Origin: Planctomycetota bacterium
GTDB taxonomy: Bacteria > Planctomycetota > Planctomycetia > Gemmatales > Gemmataceae
Direction: 5' to 3'
Assembly: GCA_021781415.1 (NCBI GenBank)
Contig: JAJXWW010000144.1
Span: 26,185-90,184 of the forward strand
Length of the DNA: 64,000 bases
Shown: piece after piece, positions 9,231-18,443 of the stretch
How the letters are laid out: each line of letters opens with the position of its first letter
Position numbering within the stretch: the first letter of the stretch is position 1
Position numbers and translations under genes: made by a program
The notes under the pieces: generated by a model
What the model was told of the DNA's origin: nothing
The model's input: the letters and a program-made list of their open reading frames with translations, nothing else
The model's database searches: none

Positions 9231-11513
9231 TCACCACGCTCTACCGCAGAACCAGGCCAACACCGTCTCGCCCAGAACGAAGACGAACAATGCCGTCAAT
9301 AGCCACATGGTCCATTCGCTTTTCATCCGCGCGCCGTCGCCGAATAGCCCGCTGTCATCGCCGGCGCTCCAGTGGGCAACCTTGGCTCCCGTGAGCGCGT
9401 CGATCTCTTCGGGCCGCAACGGTTGCAGTTGTTCGCTATCGCGCACGTCGGGAGTGACGGCGAACGGCACGCCATCCGGCTCGTCGAGGATTCGTTCGCC
9501 ATCGGGTTCCTCGGCTCCGGGCTGCGCGGCTCGATTGGCAGCCACGATGCGATAGATTCCGGCCTTCGCCGTGTCCTCGGCCGTCACGAGGGGCCGACCG
9601 GCCACCGTTTCCGGATAGCCCAGTCGCACCGACTCGCCGTCGGGACGCACGAGGTCGTAGGCCGCCGTCGTGCCGGCTTTAGGCGCTTGCCATTGCAACG
9701 GTTCGCCGGCGATGCGATTGTGCGCCTCCGGCTGCCCCTGCAACAAATAATTGAGCGACATCTGTACGAACGGCACGAACGGCGGCGCGATGAACCAATC
9801 GGTCCATTGGGGATCGCTCATGGAGGTTGTGACGAACATCACCTCGCCCTCGCCGGGCCGCTTGCGCCCGACGACGGCCGGCATCCCGTTGCCATAGCGC
9901 AACAGCACGCGGGTCTCGTCGAGCGAATCGGTGCCTTGCGGCTGTTTTTCCAACTCGACGATGCGGCGGACTTCAATGCGATCGACCCCGGCGTAGCCTT
10001 CCTCCTCGCGGAATTTGGCGAAAGGATTCGTCTCGGCGCTCTGGCGGTCCAGCGTCCACGGTTTGTCGCCGGGCGAATGAGACACTTTGGCGATCTTCAT
10101 GGGTAGCAATCTTCGTTGCTCGAACAGCAGACGATTGTAAGCCTCCGGCTCGACGTTCCCGCCGGAGAAGATCATCAGCCCGTGGCCATCGCGGACGAAG
10201 GAGGCGAGGCTCTTGACGAACTCCGGCGCGAGGCTGCCGCCCTCGTTCTTGCCGTTGGCCTCCAGTCGCACATTGACCAGGATGCACAGATCTTTGTTGA
10301 CGAGCGAACGCGGCGTGGCTCGCGCCGCCGATGTGACTTGCGCGGGTAGATTCAAAGCGTGCTGGAGGAAAAAGCTACCGGCATTGCGTGGCTCAAGGTC
10401 ATTGGGCGCGCCATCGACGACTAAGATGCCGACGCGGTCGTGAACGACGATCACTTCGTCGAAACGGTTGTCGCCGTCGAGATCGTCCGCTTTCAGTCGC
10501 GCCGTGAGGATACGGCGGCCAGCGCGGTCGAGCATTCCGGTCAGCAGGACGGCGCGCGTCTCTCCCGGCTTGAGTTCTTCGAGAAGGCGGGTATCGCTCT
10601 CGGCCGTTTTGCCGTCTACTTCGAGGCTAACGCTCAGGTTTCGCAGAGCGTTCGCCGAGGTGTTGCGCACCAAGACGGCGAAGTCGGCGCGTTCGCCGGT
10701 GCGCAGGCTGCTCTGCGGCGTGATGCCGACGATGGCGGCGTTATCGGGGGTTCGCTGAGCGCAATGCACGAGATGAATGCGAGCGGTGCCTTGCAACTCT
10801 TTGAGCTTTTCGGAGAGCGACGAGGCTTGGGCTTCCCAGCCGCGCCGCTGCATGTCGCCGAACAGATACAGCTCCTTGTTCGGCGATTGGCCGCGCCGCA
10901 GCGTCGCCGCCGCTTCGCCGATGCCGGGCAATAGATCGCTGCCTTGTTGAGAGAGTTCCATCTCAGCGACAATTTTCCGCGCTTGGTCCAGGTGCGACGG
11001 CGTTTGTGGCCCCACGAGCGCGGCGCGGTCGGAGACGGCGATCACCTGCGCGGTCGAATGCGGCGGCAAACTCGTCAGCACGGCCAACGCCGCCGCCTTG
11101 GCTCGGTCGATTCGCCGAACCGTGCCGTCTCCGGCGGCAAACTCTTTGAGCGCGGAAAGGTACACGTCGCTGCCTGGTTCGATCGGCGCGACTCCATCGC
11201 GCGCCCCCATGCTCAGCGAATTGTCGATCAATAAGACCGCATCGACCGCGTCGCCCTGTCCTCCGCCGCGCGCCGCCGTCGTCGAAGGCCGCGCCAGGGC
11301 CAGGGCCAACAGAGCGAGGACCGCGACGCGCAGGACGAGCAACAGCAATTCTTGGAAACGCAGTCGCCGACTCGTTTGTTCGATGCTGTCGAGCAGAAAC
11401 TTCATCGCCGCCCACGGCACGGTGCGATAGCGGCTGCGATAGAAGAAATGCAGCGCGATCGGGATGCCGCAAGCCGCCAAACCGCCGAGCAGATAAGGTG
11501 CGAGGAACGACAT
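9231..11513 (-). CDS. BatA-like VWA membrane protein
   Basis: 760 residues from the ATG giving MSFLAPYLLGG; the frame extends upstream but that part overlaps the DUF58 gene. The N-terminal BatA region (LAACGIPIALHFFYRSRYR, a helix near 60-80) is followed by a VWA domain with an intact DNSLS MIDAS motif near residue 95. A CARDB-like beta domain (FAVLVRNTSANALRNLSVSL), a glutamine-amidotransferase-like segment and a C-terminal transmembrane helix follow. It starts 14 bases after the DUF58 stop. Proteins of this type work with MoxR and DUF58 proteins in envelope or stress functions. Confidence 0.85.
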   Translation of the reverse strand: MSFLAPYLLGGLAACGIPIALHFFYRSRYRTVPWAAMKFLLDSIEQTSRRLRFQELLLLVLRVAVLALLALALARPSTTAARGGGQGDAVDAVLLIDNSLSMGARDGVAPIEPGSDVYLSALKEFAAGDGTVRRIDRAKAAALAVLTSLPPHSTAQVIAVSDRAALVGPQTPSHLDQARKIVAEMELSQQGSDLLPGIGEAAATLRRGQSPNKELYLFGDMQRRGWEAQASSLSEKLKELQGTARIHLVHCAQRTPDNAAIVGITPQSSLRTGERADFAVLVRNTSANALRNLSVSLEVDGKTAESDTRLLEELKPGETRAVLLTGMLDRAGRRILTARLKADDLDGDNRFDEVIVVHDRVGILVVDGAPNDLEPRNAGSFFLQHALNLPAQVTSAARATPRSLVNKDLCILVNVRLEANGKNEGGSLAPEFVKSLASFVRDGHGLMIFSGGNVEPEAYNRLLFEQRRLLPMKIAKVSHSPGDKPWTLDRQSAETNPFAKFREEEGYAGVDRIEVRRIVELEKQPQGTDSLDETRVLLRYGNGMPAVVGRKRPGEGEVMFVTTSMSDPQWTDWFIAPPFVPFVQMSLNYLLQGQPEAHNRIAGEPLQWQAPKAGTTAAYDLVRPDGESVRLGYPETVAGRPLVTAEDTAKAGIYRIVAANRAAQPGAEEPDGERILDEPDGVPFAVTPDVRDSEQLQPLRPEEIDALTGAKVAHWSAGDDSGLFGDGARMKSEWTMWLLTALFVFVLGETVLAWFCGRAW

Positions 11514-11527
11514 AGAAGCCCCGAAAA

Positions 11528-12412
11528 TCACGGTCCCTGTAAACGCCGAGCCAAATACTCCGTCAACGTCTGCGCCAGCGGGCGCGACGTGTCCATCAAC
11601 GCATAATCGCAGCGATTCGCCCGACAACCAGCCGTCAGCTCGTCCAAATAGCGTTGCACCGCCCGCAGGTACGTCGGTCGAATCAAATGGGGGCGGGTCA
11701 GAACGTGCATGCGTTCCTCCATCGCGTCGAACTTCGTCATGCCCTCGAAGGGGAAGCCGATCTCATCGGGATGGAGAACGTGAAAGACGGTGACTTCGTG
11801 TCCCTGAAAGCGCAGGTGTTGCAGCGCGTTCATCAGGCTGGGCACATCGTCGAAGCAATCGGAGATCAGAAACACCAGGCCGCGCCGCCGGGCTTGCTGG
11901 GCCAGATCGTGCAACAGCGGGGCGATGGCCGTCTTCTCGCGCGGTTCGGCGCTTTCCAGCTGTTGCAAGATCGTCTGCATGTGGCCCGGTTGGCTGCTCG
12001 GAGGAAGACGGAAGCGCCAGGCCGAATCGAAGATGCCCAGGCTGACGCTGTCGCGTTGATGGATAATCACATAAGCCAGTGTTGCCGCGATCAGCTTGGC
12101 GTATTCCAGTTTGTTCGTCCCTCCCTCGCCGTAGAGCATCGAGCGGCTGGCATCGACGACGACGTGGCCGATAAAATTCGTCTCCTGTTCGTACTGCTTG
12201 ATGGTGTAGCGCTCGGAGCGGCCGTAGCTCTTCCAGTCGATGTGGCGGATGTCGTCGCCGGGAACGTACTCGCGGTGCTGCACGAACTCGACGGAAAAGC
12301 CGCGATAGGGACTTTTGTGATCGCCGATGCGCAATCCCTCGACGACGCCGCGCGCCTTGAGTCCCAAGGCTTGGGCGCGAGCGACAACATCGGCTGGTAA
12401 GGTTTGTGTCAT
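11528..12412 (-). CDS. DUF58 domain protein
   Basis: 294 residues. Diagnostic DUF58 features: GDHKSPYRGFSVEFVQHREY, then YVPGDDIRHIDWKSYGRSER near residue 60, and a VWA-like fold with VVVDASRSM near 100 and VFLISDC near 170. It lies 45 bases downstream of the MoxR gene. DUF58 proteins are regular partners of MoxR AAA+ ATPases. Confidence 0.92.
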   Translation of the reverse strand: MTQTLPADVVARAQALGLKARGVVEGLRIGDHKSPYRGFSVEFVQHREYVPGDDIRHIDWKSYGRSERYTIKQYEQETNFIGHVVVDASRSMLYGEGGTNKLEYAKLIAATLAYVIIHQRDSVSLGIFDSAWRFRLPPSSQPGHMQTILQQLESAEPREKTAIAPLLHDLAQQARRRGLVFLISDCFDDVPSLMNALQHLRFQGHEVTVFHVLHPDEIGFPFEGMTKFDAMEERMHVLTRPHLIRPTYLRAVQRYLDELTAGCRANRCDYALMDTSRPLAQTLTEYLARRLQGP

Positions 12413-12457
12413 AACGAAGAACCCATAGACACCGCCTCCGCGGTGAATCCTTTTGTC

Positions 12458-13477
12458 TTACGCGGCCTGGTTCTTGGGGATGGCTTGCAACAGGCGTTGG
12501 ATCACGTCGTCCACGCTGATGCCTTCGCTCTGGGCGGTGAAGTTGGGGATGAGGCGATGGCGGAGGATCGGCGGAGCGACGGCGGCCACGTCGGCGGCGG
12601 AGACGTGAACGTTGCCGTTCAGGATGGCATGCGCTTTGGCGGCGAGGATCAGGTTCATGCTGGCGCGCGGGCCGGCTCCCCACGTCAACCATTTGTTCAC
12701 GAAGTCCGCCGCTTCCGGCGTGTTGGGGCGGGTCATGCGCGTCAGACGCTTGGCGTAAGCGAACACGTGGTCGGCCACCGGAACCCGGCGGACGACGTGC
12801 TGCAAGCGCAGAATATCGTCGCCGTGCAGGATCTTGCCGATGGAGAAGGACACATCCGACGTGCCTTGCCGCATGATCCGTTCCTCTTCCGCGTCGCTGG
12901 GATAATCGACTTTGATGAGGAACAAGAAGCGGTCGAGCTGGGCTTCGGGCAGGGGATAGGTTCCCTCTTGTTCGATGGGGTTCTGCGTGGCCAAGACGAA
13001 GAACGGATCTTTCATGGGATAATCGCTGCCGCCAATGGAGACTTTGCGCTCTTGCATGGCTTCGAGGAGCGCGGCTTGGGTTTTCGGCGGCGTGCGGTTG
13101 ATCTCGTCGGCGAGCAGGATGTTGGCGAATACGGGTCCGGGTAAGAACTTGAACATACGTTGCTTGCTGACCGGATCGTCTTGAATGACCTCGGTTCCGG
13201 TGATGTCCGACGGCATGAGATCGGGGGTGAACTGAATGCGTTTGAAACTCATGTCGAGCGCTTGGGCCAACGTGCTGACCATGAGCGTCTTGGCCAAACC
13301 GGGCACGCCCATGAGCAGGGCGTGGCCGCGACAAAAGATCGCCGTAAGTAGCTGATCGAGAACGTGTTCCTGGCCGACGATGATCTTGCCGATCTCCTGG
13401 CGGAGTTGGCGGTGGGCGGATCGCAGTTGCTCGACGGCTTGGACATCGGCGGCGGAGACGGGTTCAGCAGTATTCAT
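12458..13477 (-). CDS. MoxR family AAA+ ATPase
   Basis: 339 residues from the ATG giving MNTAEPVSAADV; another ATG 72 bases upstream adds a low-complexity leader and is less likely. Walker A GVPGLAKT near residue 60, Walker B LADEINR near 125, sensor 1 ATQNP near 165. The IIVGQEH and LLEAMQE stretches are typical of the MoxR group. It is the first gene of the minus-strand operon. MoxR ATPases act as chaperones that mature partners carrying VWA domains. Confidence 0.93.
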   Translation of the reverse strand: MNTAEPVSAADVQAVEQLRSAHRQLRQEIGKIIVGQEHVLDQLLTAIFCRGHALLMGVPGLAKTLMVSTLAQALDMSFKRIQFTPDLMPSDITGTEVIQDDPVSKQRMFKFLPGPVFANILLADEINRTPPKTQAALLEAMQERKVSIGGSDYPMKDPFFVLATQNPIEQEGTYPLPEAQLDRFLFLIKVDYPSDAEEERIMRQGTSDVSFSIGKILHGDDILRLQHVVRRVPVADHVFAYAKRLTRMTRPNTPEAADFVNKWLTWGAGPRASMNLILAAKAHAILNGNVHVSAADVAAVAPPILRHRLIPNFTAQSEGISVDDVIQRLLQAIPKNQAA

Positions 13478-14163
13478 TTCTGGATGCTCACTCGGTTGGT
13501 CGGACACACTCGCGCGCCGGACAGACGACGACCGGCGGGAGAATCTCACACGGGACCGCGTTCGGGAGAGGCCGAGGCGGGCCTAACGAGGCAGGCGGCT
13601 CACGGAGGGCAGGAGCAGAGGCGGATATGATTCTAACGGCCCCATGGGCGCAATGCAAGCAGCAAAGCGAACGGTTTCGCGTTTTTGCGAAGACAGGCCA
13701 ACGTCGAGAAATCGTAGGGTTCCCCTGTCTTGGATCACCAAGATTGAACCGTATCCGTCCATGGATTCGCTCGCCTCGCCGCGGTCGTCGAACAATGGAA
13801 CGAAAAGGGTCGAAGAACCGTGCTGCGTAGCCTGGGTAGGTGTTCGTCTGATACTTGGGTGGGAACGGGGATTTGCCCTAGCCCAGATTGCGCACCCCAG
13901 AGAACGCAGTGAGCGCAGAGGAAGCAGGAGAAATGAGTTAAGTACACCGGCCTCGCATGTCGCCGGGGCAAGCTCGTTCGACCCTCCATGAGTTTAAACT
14001 CTTGAGATTCAATCTCCGTGATCTCCGCGGTGACATATTCGGGCTAGACATTCGCTCGGTTCTCATGGTATGCCGCGCGGACGCAGAGATTTTCATAAGT
14101 CGCTCAGCGCCGCCAGGCGAGGCGTCTTCCGGGATTCGACGTTCAAAGGATCTCAGGGCGGTA
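13478..14163. other. Divergent intergenic region with repeat fragments
   Basis: 686 bases between the MoxR operon and the plus-strand M1-like gene. No convincing gene is seen. It must hold both divergent promoters. It includes a repeat-type stretch (agaacgcagtgagcgcagag, near 13900) and a family D repeat at 14003-14055. Confidence 0.6.
14003..14055. repeat. Family D dispersed repeat
   Basis: Core TGATCTCCGCGGTGA followed by catattcgggctaga. A second copy is at 36993-37038, and a shortened inverted copy lies at 45795-45822, just after the DUF4129 gene. Confidence 0.6.
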
Positions 14164-17100
14164 ATGGATCGAGCTACGATTAACTCGCAATTCCGCCTCG
14201 CGCTCGGCGCGTTGGCGTTGATTTTGACCGCCGACCCAACGCGGGCCGGCGCGCCGTCTCCCTTGCCGCGCTATTTCCTCGATATCCAACTCGACACCGA
14301 TGCCCACCTTGCCGTCGTGCGCCAACGCATCGTCTGGACCAATTGCCAAGCGCGACCGGCCAACGAACTGATCTTCAACGCCCATAGCCACTATCAGCTG
14401 CCCGATAAAGATGTGGGCATGACCTCCAAGATTTTCGAGATCTTGCGGATGATGCCCAGCGAATCGCTCGACTTCGAGGGCCACGCCCTAGATGTCCGCA
14501 AAGTGCGTTTGATGAAGATAGAACGCGAGGAGAATACGGAAGAATTGGGGCAACCGCGCAAAGTGGAGGGGACGGCGAGCGGGGGTAAAACTCAGGGGGC
14601 TGACGCCCCCCGCTCGGCGGAGAAGACTCAGGGGGCCGACGCCCCCCGCTCGCCGGACGGCGACCGTTTGCCGTTTCACTACGACGAGAAGAACGACTCG
14701 GCGTTGGTCGTCCCTCTGCCGCGTCCGCTGCTTGAGGGCGAGACGGTTACGGTCGATCTGGACTTCGTCTTGAAGCTACCGGAGAAGTACGGACGCTGGG
14801 GACACTGGCGTGGCATCACCTATCTCACGAACTGGCTGCCGGTGTTGGCGGTGTACAATCAAACTGGGTGGCAGCCGACGCCTTACGTTTGCTGGCATCA
14901 GCCGTTCTACAACGAAGCCGGACTGTACACGGCGCGGCTGACGCTGCCGTGCCAGCAAAAAGTCGCCTGCTCGGCGGCGGTGTTGACCGATACCTCGTTG
15001 GCCAACGGTCGGCGACAAATCGACTTCGCCCCCTTTTACGCGCGCGACTTCTCGCTCGTTTGCAGCGACCGCTTCCACGAATACACCGGCAAGTGCGGCG
15101 ATATTACCGTCCGCTGCTTGGCCGATCCGAAACACGAACACCACGCGCGCTTCGCCGTCGAAAGCGCCCGCGAGGCGTTGGCGACCTATAGCCGTTGGTT
15201 CGGTCCCTATCCCTATCGACATTTTACCGTCGTCGAGTCGTATTTCGGTTGGAACAGCAACGAATGCTCCGGTCTCATTCTGATCGACTCGCGCATCCTC
15301 GGCATGCCCAAATTGGCCAAGGGGTTCGTCGATTATCTGGTGGCCCAGGCAACCTGCCATCAATGGTGGTACAACGTGGTCGGCACGCACGGCTACAGTG
15401 AAACGTGGATGGACGAAGGGGTGGCCACCTATTTCGCCTACCGCTTGATGAAGACGAAATACGGAGCCAACGATCCGCTCGTCAACTACCCTACGGGTCT
15501 GAAATGGCTGCCCAACGTCCGCCGCAGCGACTACCGCTACTTCAACCTGTACGGAACCATCGCACGCGCCGAGTTGCAGCCGACCGTGCAAGACATTCCC
15601 AAGTTTGGACACATCGTCGATCTTTATAGTATGTGTTACGAGCGCGGCAGCAAAATCATCGGCATGATCGAACACGATCTGGGCGAGAAAGCCTTTTTCG
15701 AATTCATGCGCTTCGTCTACGAGCGGCACGCCTGGGGCATCCTCCGAGTGGCCGATTTTCAGCGCGATCTCGAGCAGTTCACGCACAAATCGTGGCAGAC
15801 CTTTTTCGATCGTTGGGTCTACGGTGCCGGAGTCAGCGATTGGTGCGTCGAAGACGTGAAAATCCAATCGACGGCGTCGGGCCGACCGCATCTGCCCCGC
15901 ATGGTATACGGCCGCTATAGCTCGGCGATGAAGAGTTGGTGCCGACCCAAAAATCCCTGTAAGGTCACGGTGATCGTCAAGCAAAAGGCCGACTACAACG
16001 ATCCGACCGTGCTGGGCATTCGGCTGGACGACGGCGAGGGCTATCAAATCCGCATCCCCATCGTGCCGGAGACGGGTCTAGTCGAGACCACCGATCCGCC
16101 CGGCCGCGTCGAGACCCTGGCCGACAATCGCGTCCGAATCGAAGTCGAACTACCGACTTGGCCGACGCAAATCACCGTCGATCCCGATGAGATTCTCGTC
16201 GATCGCAATCCGGCGAACAACTATTGGAAGCCGAGCTTTCGCGTCCGACCCACGCCGCTGTACACCTTCCTCGACGAGACGGATCTGACCAACGCCTACG
16301 ACCGTTGGAATCTCATTTTCGGGCCGTGGATCTTCGCGCCGACTTACGATAATCCGTGGTTCACGCGCTCGACGCGCTTCGGAGTGCGCGGGGGGGGCTA
16401 TCGCACGGCGTCTTTCGAGGGCGGCGGGTACGCCGCCTATCGCACCGACTACCGCGATTTCGTCGAAGGGGTCGATGCCATTTTCGATCATTGGCCCTTC
16501 CCGCACACCGAGGCCGGCTTCGTCTTCGAACGCCGATTTGCCGGCACGCTCAAGGGGGAAGACAACGCCAACATCGGCGTCGCCTACGCCCGCTATGTGA
16601 TCGACTATGGCGATAGCCTTTATCTGCCACCCTTCCAATATGCCGAGGTGTTCACGACCATTCAGGACGATTTGCTGCCCTTGGCGCGAGATACGGTGCC
16701 CGGCGCGGAGCGCTTTCGCCATCAAGGCATGGGCGGTGCCCACTATCACATCAACTATCTGACGCCGTACTGGAATCCCGAAGGCGGCTTCTCGGCGGAC
16801 GTCAGCTACGCCGGCGGACTCGTGCTGCCGGGCGAAGCGCAAACCATCGACGGCTCGCATCAATTTCTCGGACAGGCGACCTACGTGCAAGCCATGCCGG
16901 ACGGTCTGGGGTGGTTTTCCGACACCGTGTTCGCCTTTCGCGCCTACGGGGCCTTTGGCCTGCCCAACAACGTGCAGTATTTTGCGATGGGGGGCAGTTC
17001 GTTATTCCGCGGCTACGATTTGGCTCAACGTCAGGGCAATGCCCTTTGGGTGGGCAGCGTGGAATGGCGATTCCCGGTGGCGCGGGAGCTGAATTGGGCC

Positions 17101-17343
17101 TTCTTCGACCGCGCGTTTAACTTGCGCGGCATCTATGCGGCGGCGTTCTGCGACGTGGGCAACGTCTACTTGCGCGGTCAAACCGTGGGTAACGGCGTCG
17201 CCGAGGCCGTGGGCGCGGGCTTGCGACTCGATGTCGCCTGGTTCACTTTCGTCGAACGCACCATCTTCCGCCTCGACGCTGCCAAAACCGTCAACAGCAC
17301 CGCCCCCATGCAAATCTGGGCGGGAATCGAGCATCCATTTTGA
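14164..17343 (+). CDS. M1 peptidase-like protein fused to an outer-membrane beta-barrel; zinc site eroded
   Basis: 1059 residues from the ATG at 14164, which gives a signal peptide (FRLALGALALILTADPTRAG). Residues ~30-620 follow the M1 aminopeptidase layout: beta domain, then the catalytic region with CHQWWYNVVG near residue 395 and ETWMDEGVATYF near 415. In active M1 enzymes the first motif reads HEXXHxWW; here it is QATCHQWW, so the first histidine and the catalytic glutamate are gone. The last ~330 residues resemble the BamA/Omp85 surface-antigen barrel (GGSSLFRGYD, FCDVGNVY, GAGLRLDV, final F). It may be a non-enzymatic surface or assembly protein. Near residue 145 a duplicated GADAPRS stretch is encoded by a palindromic repeat. 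Confidence 0.8.
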   Translation: MDRATINSQFRLALGALALILTADPTRAGAPSPLPRYFLDIQLDTDAHLAVVRQRIVWTNCQARPANELIFNAHSHYQLPDKDVGMTSKIFEILRMMPSESLDFEGHALDVRKVRLMKIEREENTEELGQPRKVEGTASGGKTQGADAPRSAEKTQGADAPRSPDGDRLPFHYDEKNDSALVVPLPRPLLEGETVTVDLDFVLKLPEKYGRWGHWRGITYLTNWLPVLAVYNQTGWQPTPYVCWHQPFYNEAGLYTARLTLPCQQKVACSAAVLTDTSLANGRRQIDFAPFYARDFSLVCSDRFHEYTGKCGDITVRCLADPKHEHHARFAVESAREALATYSRWFGPYPYRHFTVVESYFGWNSNECSGLILIDSRILGMPKLAKGFVDYLVAQATCHQWWYNVVGTHGYSETWMDEGVATYFAYRLMKTKYGANDPLVNYPTGLKWLPNVRRSDYRYFNLYGTIARAELQPTVQDIPKFGHIVDLYSMCYERGSKIIGMIEHDLGEKAFFEFMRFVYERHAWGILRVADFQRDLEQFTHKSWQTFFDRWVYGAGVSDWCVEDVKIQSTASGRPHLPRMVYGRYSSAMKSWCRPKNPCKVTVIVKQKADYNDPTVLGIRLDDGEGYQIRIPIVPETGLVETTDPPGRVETLADNRVRIEVELPTWPTQITVDPDEILVDRNPANNYWKPSFRVRPTPLYTFLDETDLTNAYDRWNLIFGPWIFAPTYDNPWFTRSTRFGVRGGGYRTASFEGGGYAAYRTDYRDFVEGVDAIFDHWPFPHTEAGFVFERRFAGTLKGEDNANIGVAYARYVIDYGDSLYLPPFQYAEVFTTIQDDLLPLARDTVPGAERFRHQGMGGAHYHINYLTPYWNPEGGFSADVSYAGGLVLPGEAQTIDGSHQFLGQATYVQAMPDGLGWFSDTVFAFRAYGAFGLPNNVQYFAMGGSSLFRGYDLAQRQGNALWVGSVEWRFPVARELNWAFFDRAFNLRGIYAAAFCDVGNVYLRGQTVGNGVAEAVGAGLRLDVAWFTFVERTIFRLDAAKTVNSTAPMQIWAGIEHPF
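14581..14660. repeat. Two GC palindromes inside the M1-like gene
   Basis: Two copies of actcagggggctgacgcccc followed by ccgctcg, about 51 bases apart, both translated as TQGADAPRS. Each contains a GGGGGC/GCCCCC inverted repeat. A related stretch (gcgagcggagggcacaagcc) lies at 22626-22650, just before the likely start of a DUF1501 gene. The elements seem to have entered the gene without breaking the frame. Confidence 0.65.
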
Positions 17344-17446
17344 AGAAGTAGTCAGTAGTCAGGAGCCAGTAGTCAGCAGTCGGGAATTCGCCATGTTGTG
17401 GGCATTCCTGGCTACTGACTACTGGCTACTGACTACTGGCTACTGA
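17344..17446. repeat. Inverted TGACTACTGGC repeats between convergent genes
   Basis: The whole gap between two convergent stop codons is made of agtagtcagtagtcagg-type repeats on the left and the complementary ctactgactactggctact repeats on the right, so it can fold into a long hairpin. It probably ends transcription from both sides. The repeat also supplies the last codon and stop of the minus-strand gene. Confidence 0.6.
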
Positions 17447-18319
17447 CTACTTCTCCAACGGCGAGGGTTCCGGCAGTCTCTCGCGCTTGGGGAGTTCGGG
17501 CTTGTCGCCGTTCTCCGGTTTGTCGGCGTCGGTGTCTTCGGCGACCTTAATGGTAACTTGGAAACCGAAGTCCTTTTTGACCGCTCCGTGGAATGGCTCT
17601 TTGTAGCTGAGCCACAAGGGGTCGATGGCCGGGTCGGGAGCGAACTCCGCCGACGGTCCCTTGGTCGGCAGCACGGTGGGTTGGGCCATCGCCGACACGC
17701 GAAACGTCTGATGCAGTGTGTAACGGCCCGCCGTCACCGGCACGCTCTGAGGTCCGTCGTGATCGTTGACGGAGAGGCTCTGTTTACCGCAAACGGAATG
17801 GGGCGGCACGCAGAGACTGAGGAGACTCTGCGAGCCGACACCGATGGCGGCACAAGCGTTTTCGTATCCCGCTCCATCGCGCATACCGTGGCTGCGCAAC
17901 AGACCGATGACGCGGCCCTCCATCGTCAACTTGCCCTTTTTCACTTTGGGATTATCGAAGGATAACTCGAAACATTGTTCGAGATCGAACGCCTGGGCGG
18001 CATGGGCTTCGCGCAGCGCGCCGTAGGCCAAGGCCGCGCCGGACATGGTGATGACGAGCGTATCGGGCGCGGGTTGCGCGACGTCGATGTTGCCTCCGCC
18101 GGTATGCGTGCAGCCGCGCCGCTCCGGTGTGACGTGGCCGTGACGCGGGCCGAGGACGAACGAAATCGGCGGCGACGAGGGCGAGGCCGGCTGCACGGTG
18201 ATGTTCACCGGCGTGCCCGGCTGTGCCGTGGTCTTCTCCTGTGCGTTCAGCGTCCATGGCACCAGCAACCCTACTGCCGCCGCCCATGCGCTTCGTTTCC
18301 CAATCCATCGGGTCAACAT
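17447..18319 (-). CDS. Exported protein of unknown function
   Basis: 290 residues from the ATG giving MLTRWIGKRSAWAAAVGLLV, a classical signal peptide ending near LNAQ. The mature part is beta-rich and holds several cysteines (RRGCTHTGGG, LEQCFEL, YENACAAIG, LCVPPHSVCG). The C-terminus is proline- and charge-rich. I do not recognise the family; it is probably periplasmic or on the cell surface. It lies downstream of the porin gene, separated by family A repeats. An earlier in-frame ATG would add residues encoded by that repeat and is unlikely. Confidence 0.6.
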   Translation of the reverse strand: MLTRWIGKRSAWAAAVGLLVPWTLNAQEKTTAQPGTPVNITVQPASPSSPPISFVLGPRHGHVTPERRGCTHTGGGNIDVAQPAPDTLVITMSGAALAYGALREAHAAQAFDLEQCFELSFDNPKVKKGKLTMEGRVIGLLRSHGMRDGAGYENACAAIGVGSQSLLSLCVPPHSVCGKQSLSVNDHDGPQSVPVTAGRYTLHQTFRVSAMAQPTVLPTKGPSAEFAPDPAIDPLWLSYKEPFHGAVKKDFGFQVTIKVAEDTDADKPENGDKPELPKRERLPEPSPLEK

Positions 18320-18345
18320 GCTCTCTCTCCTCCAATAAAACGAGT

Positions 18346-18436
18346 CCGGCGAACCGGCAGCGCAAGCTGCCGGGTTCTGATCGCCATACCGGCAGCGCAA
18401 GCTGCCGGTTCGCCATACCAGGCAGCTTACGCTGCC
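18346..18436. repeat. Cluster of three family A palindromes
   Basis: Three copies of the element (ccggcagcgcaagctgccgg, again near 18389, and an opposite-orientation copy aggcagcttacgctgcccg at 18419) fill most of the gap between the porin and the exported-protein gene. Confidence 0.8.
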
Positions 18437-18443
18437 CGTTTGC

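Noticed and set aside
11763..13334. 523-codon minus-strand frame spanning the MoxR and DUF58 genes
   Set aside because: It overlaps two well-supported genes in another frame and is Arg/Pro/His-rich, as expected for an out-of-frame reading.
14776..16047. 423-codon minus-strand frame inside the M1-like gene
   Set aside because: Shadow of the plus-strand gene, without recognisable domains or a start region.
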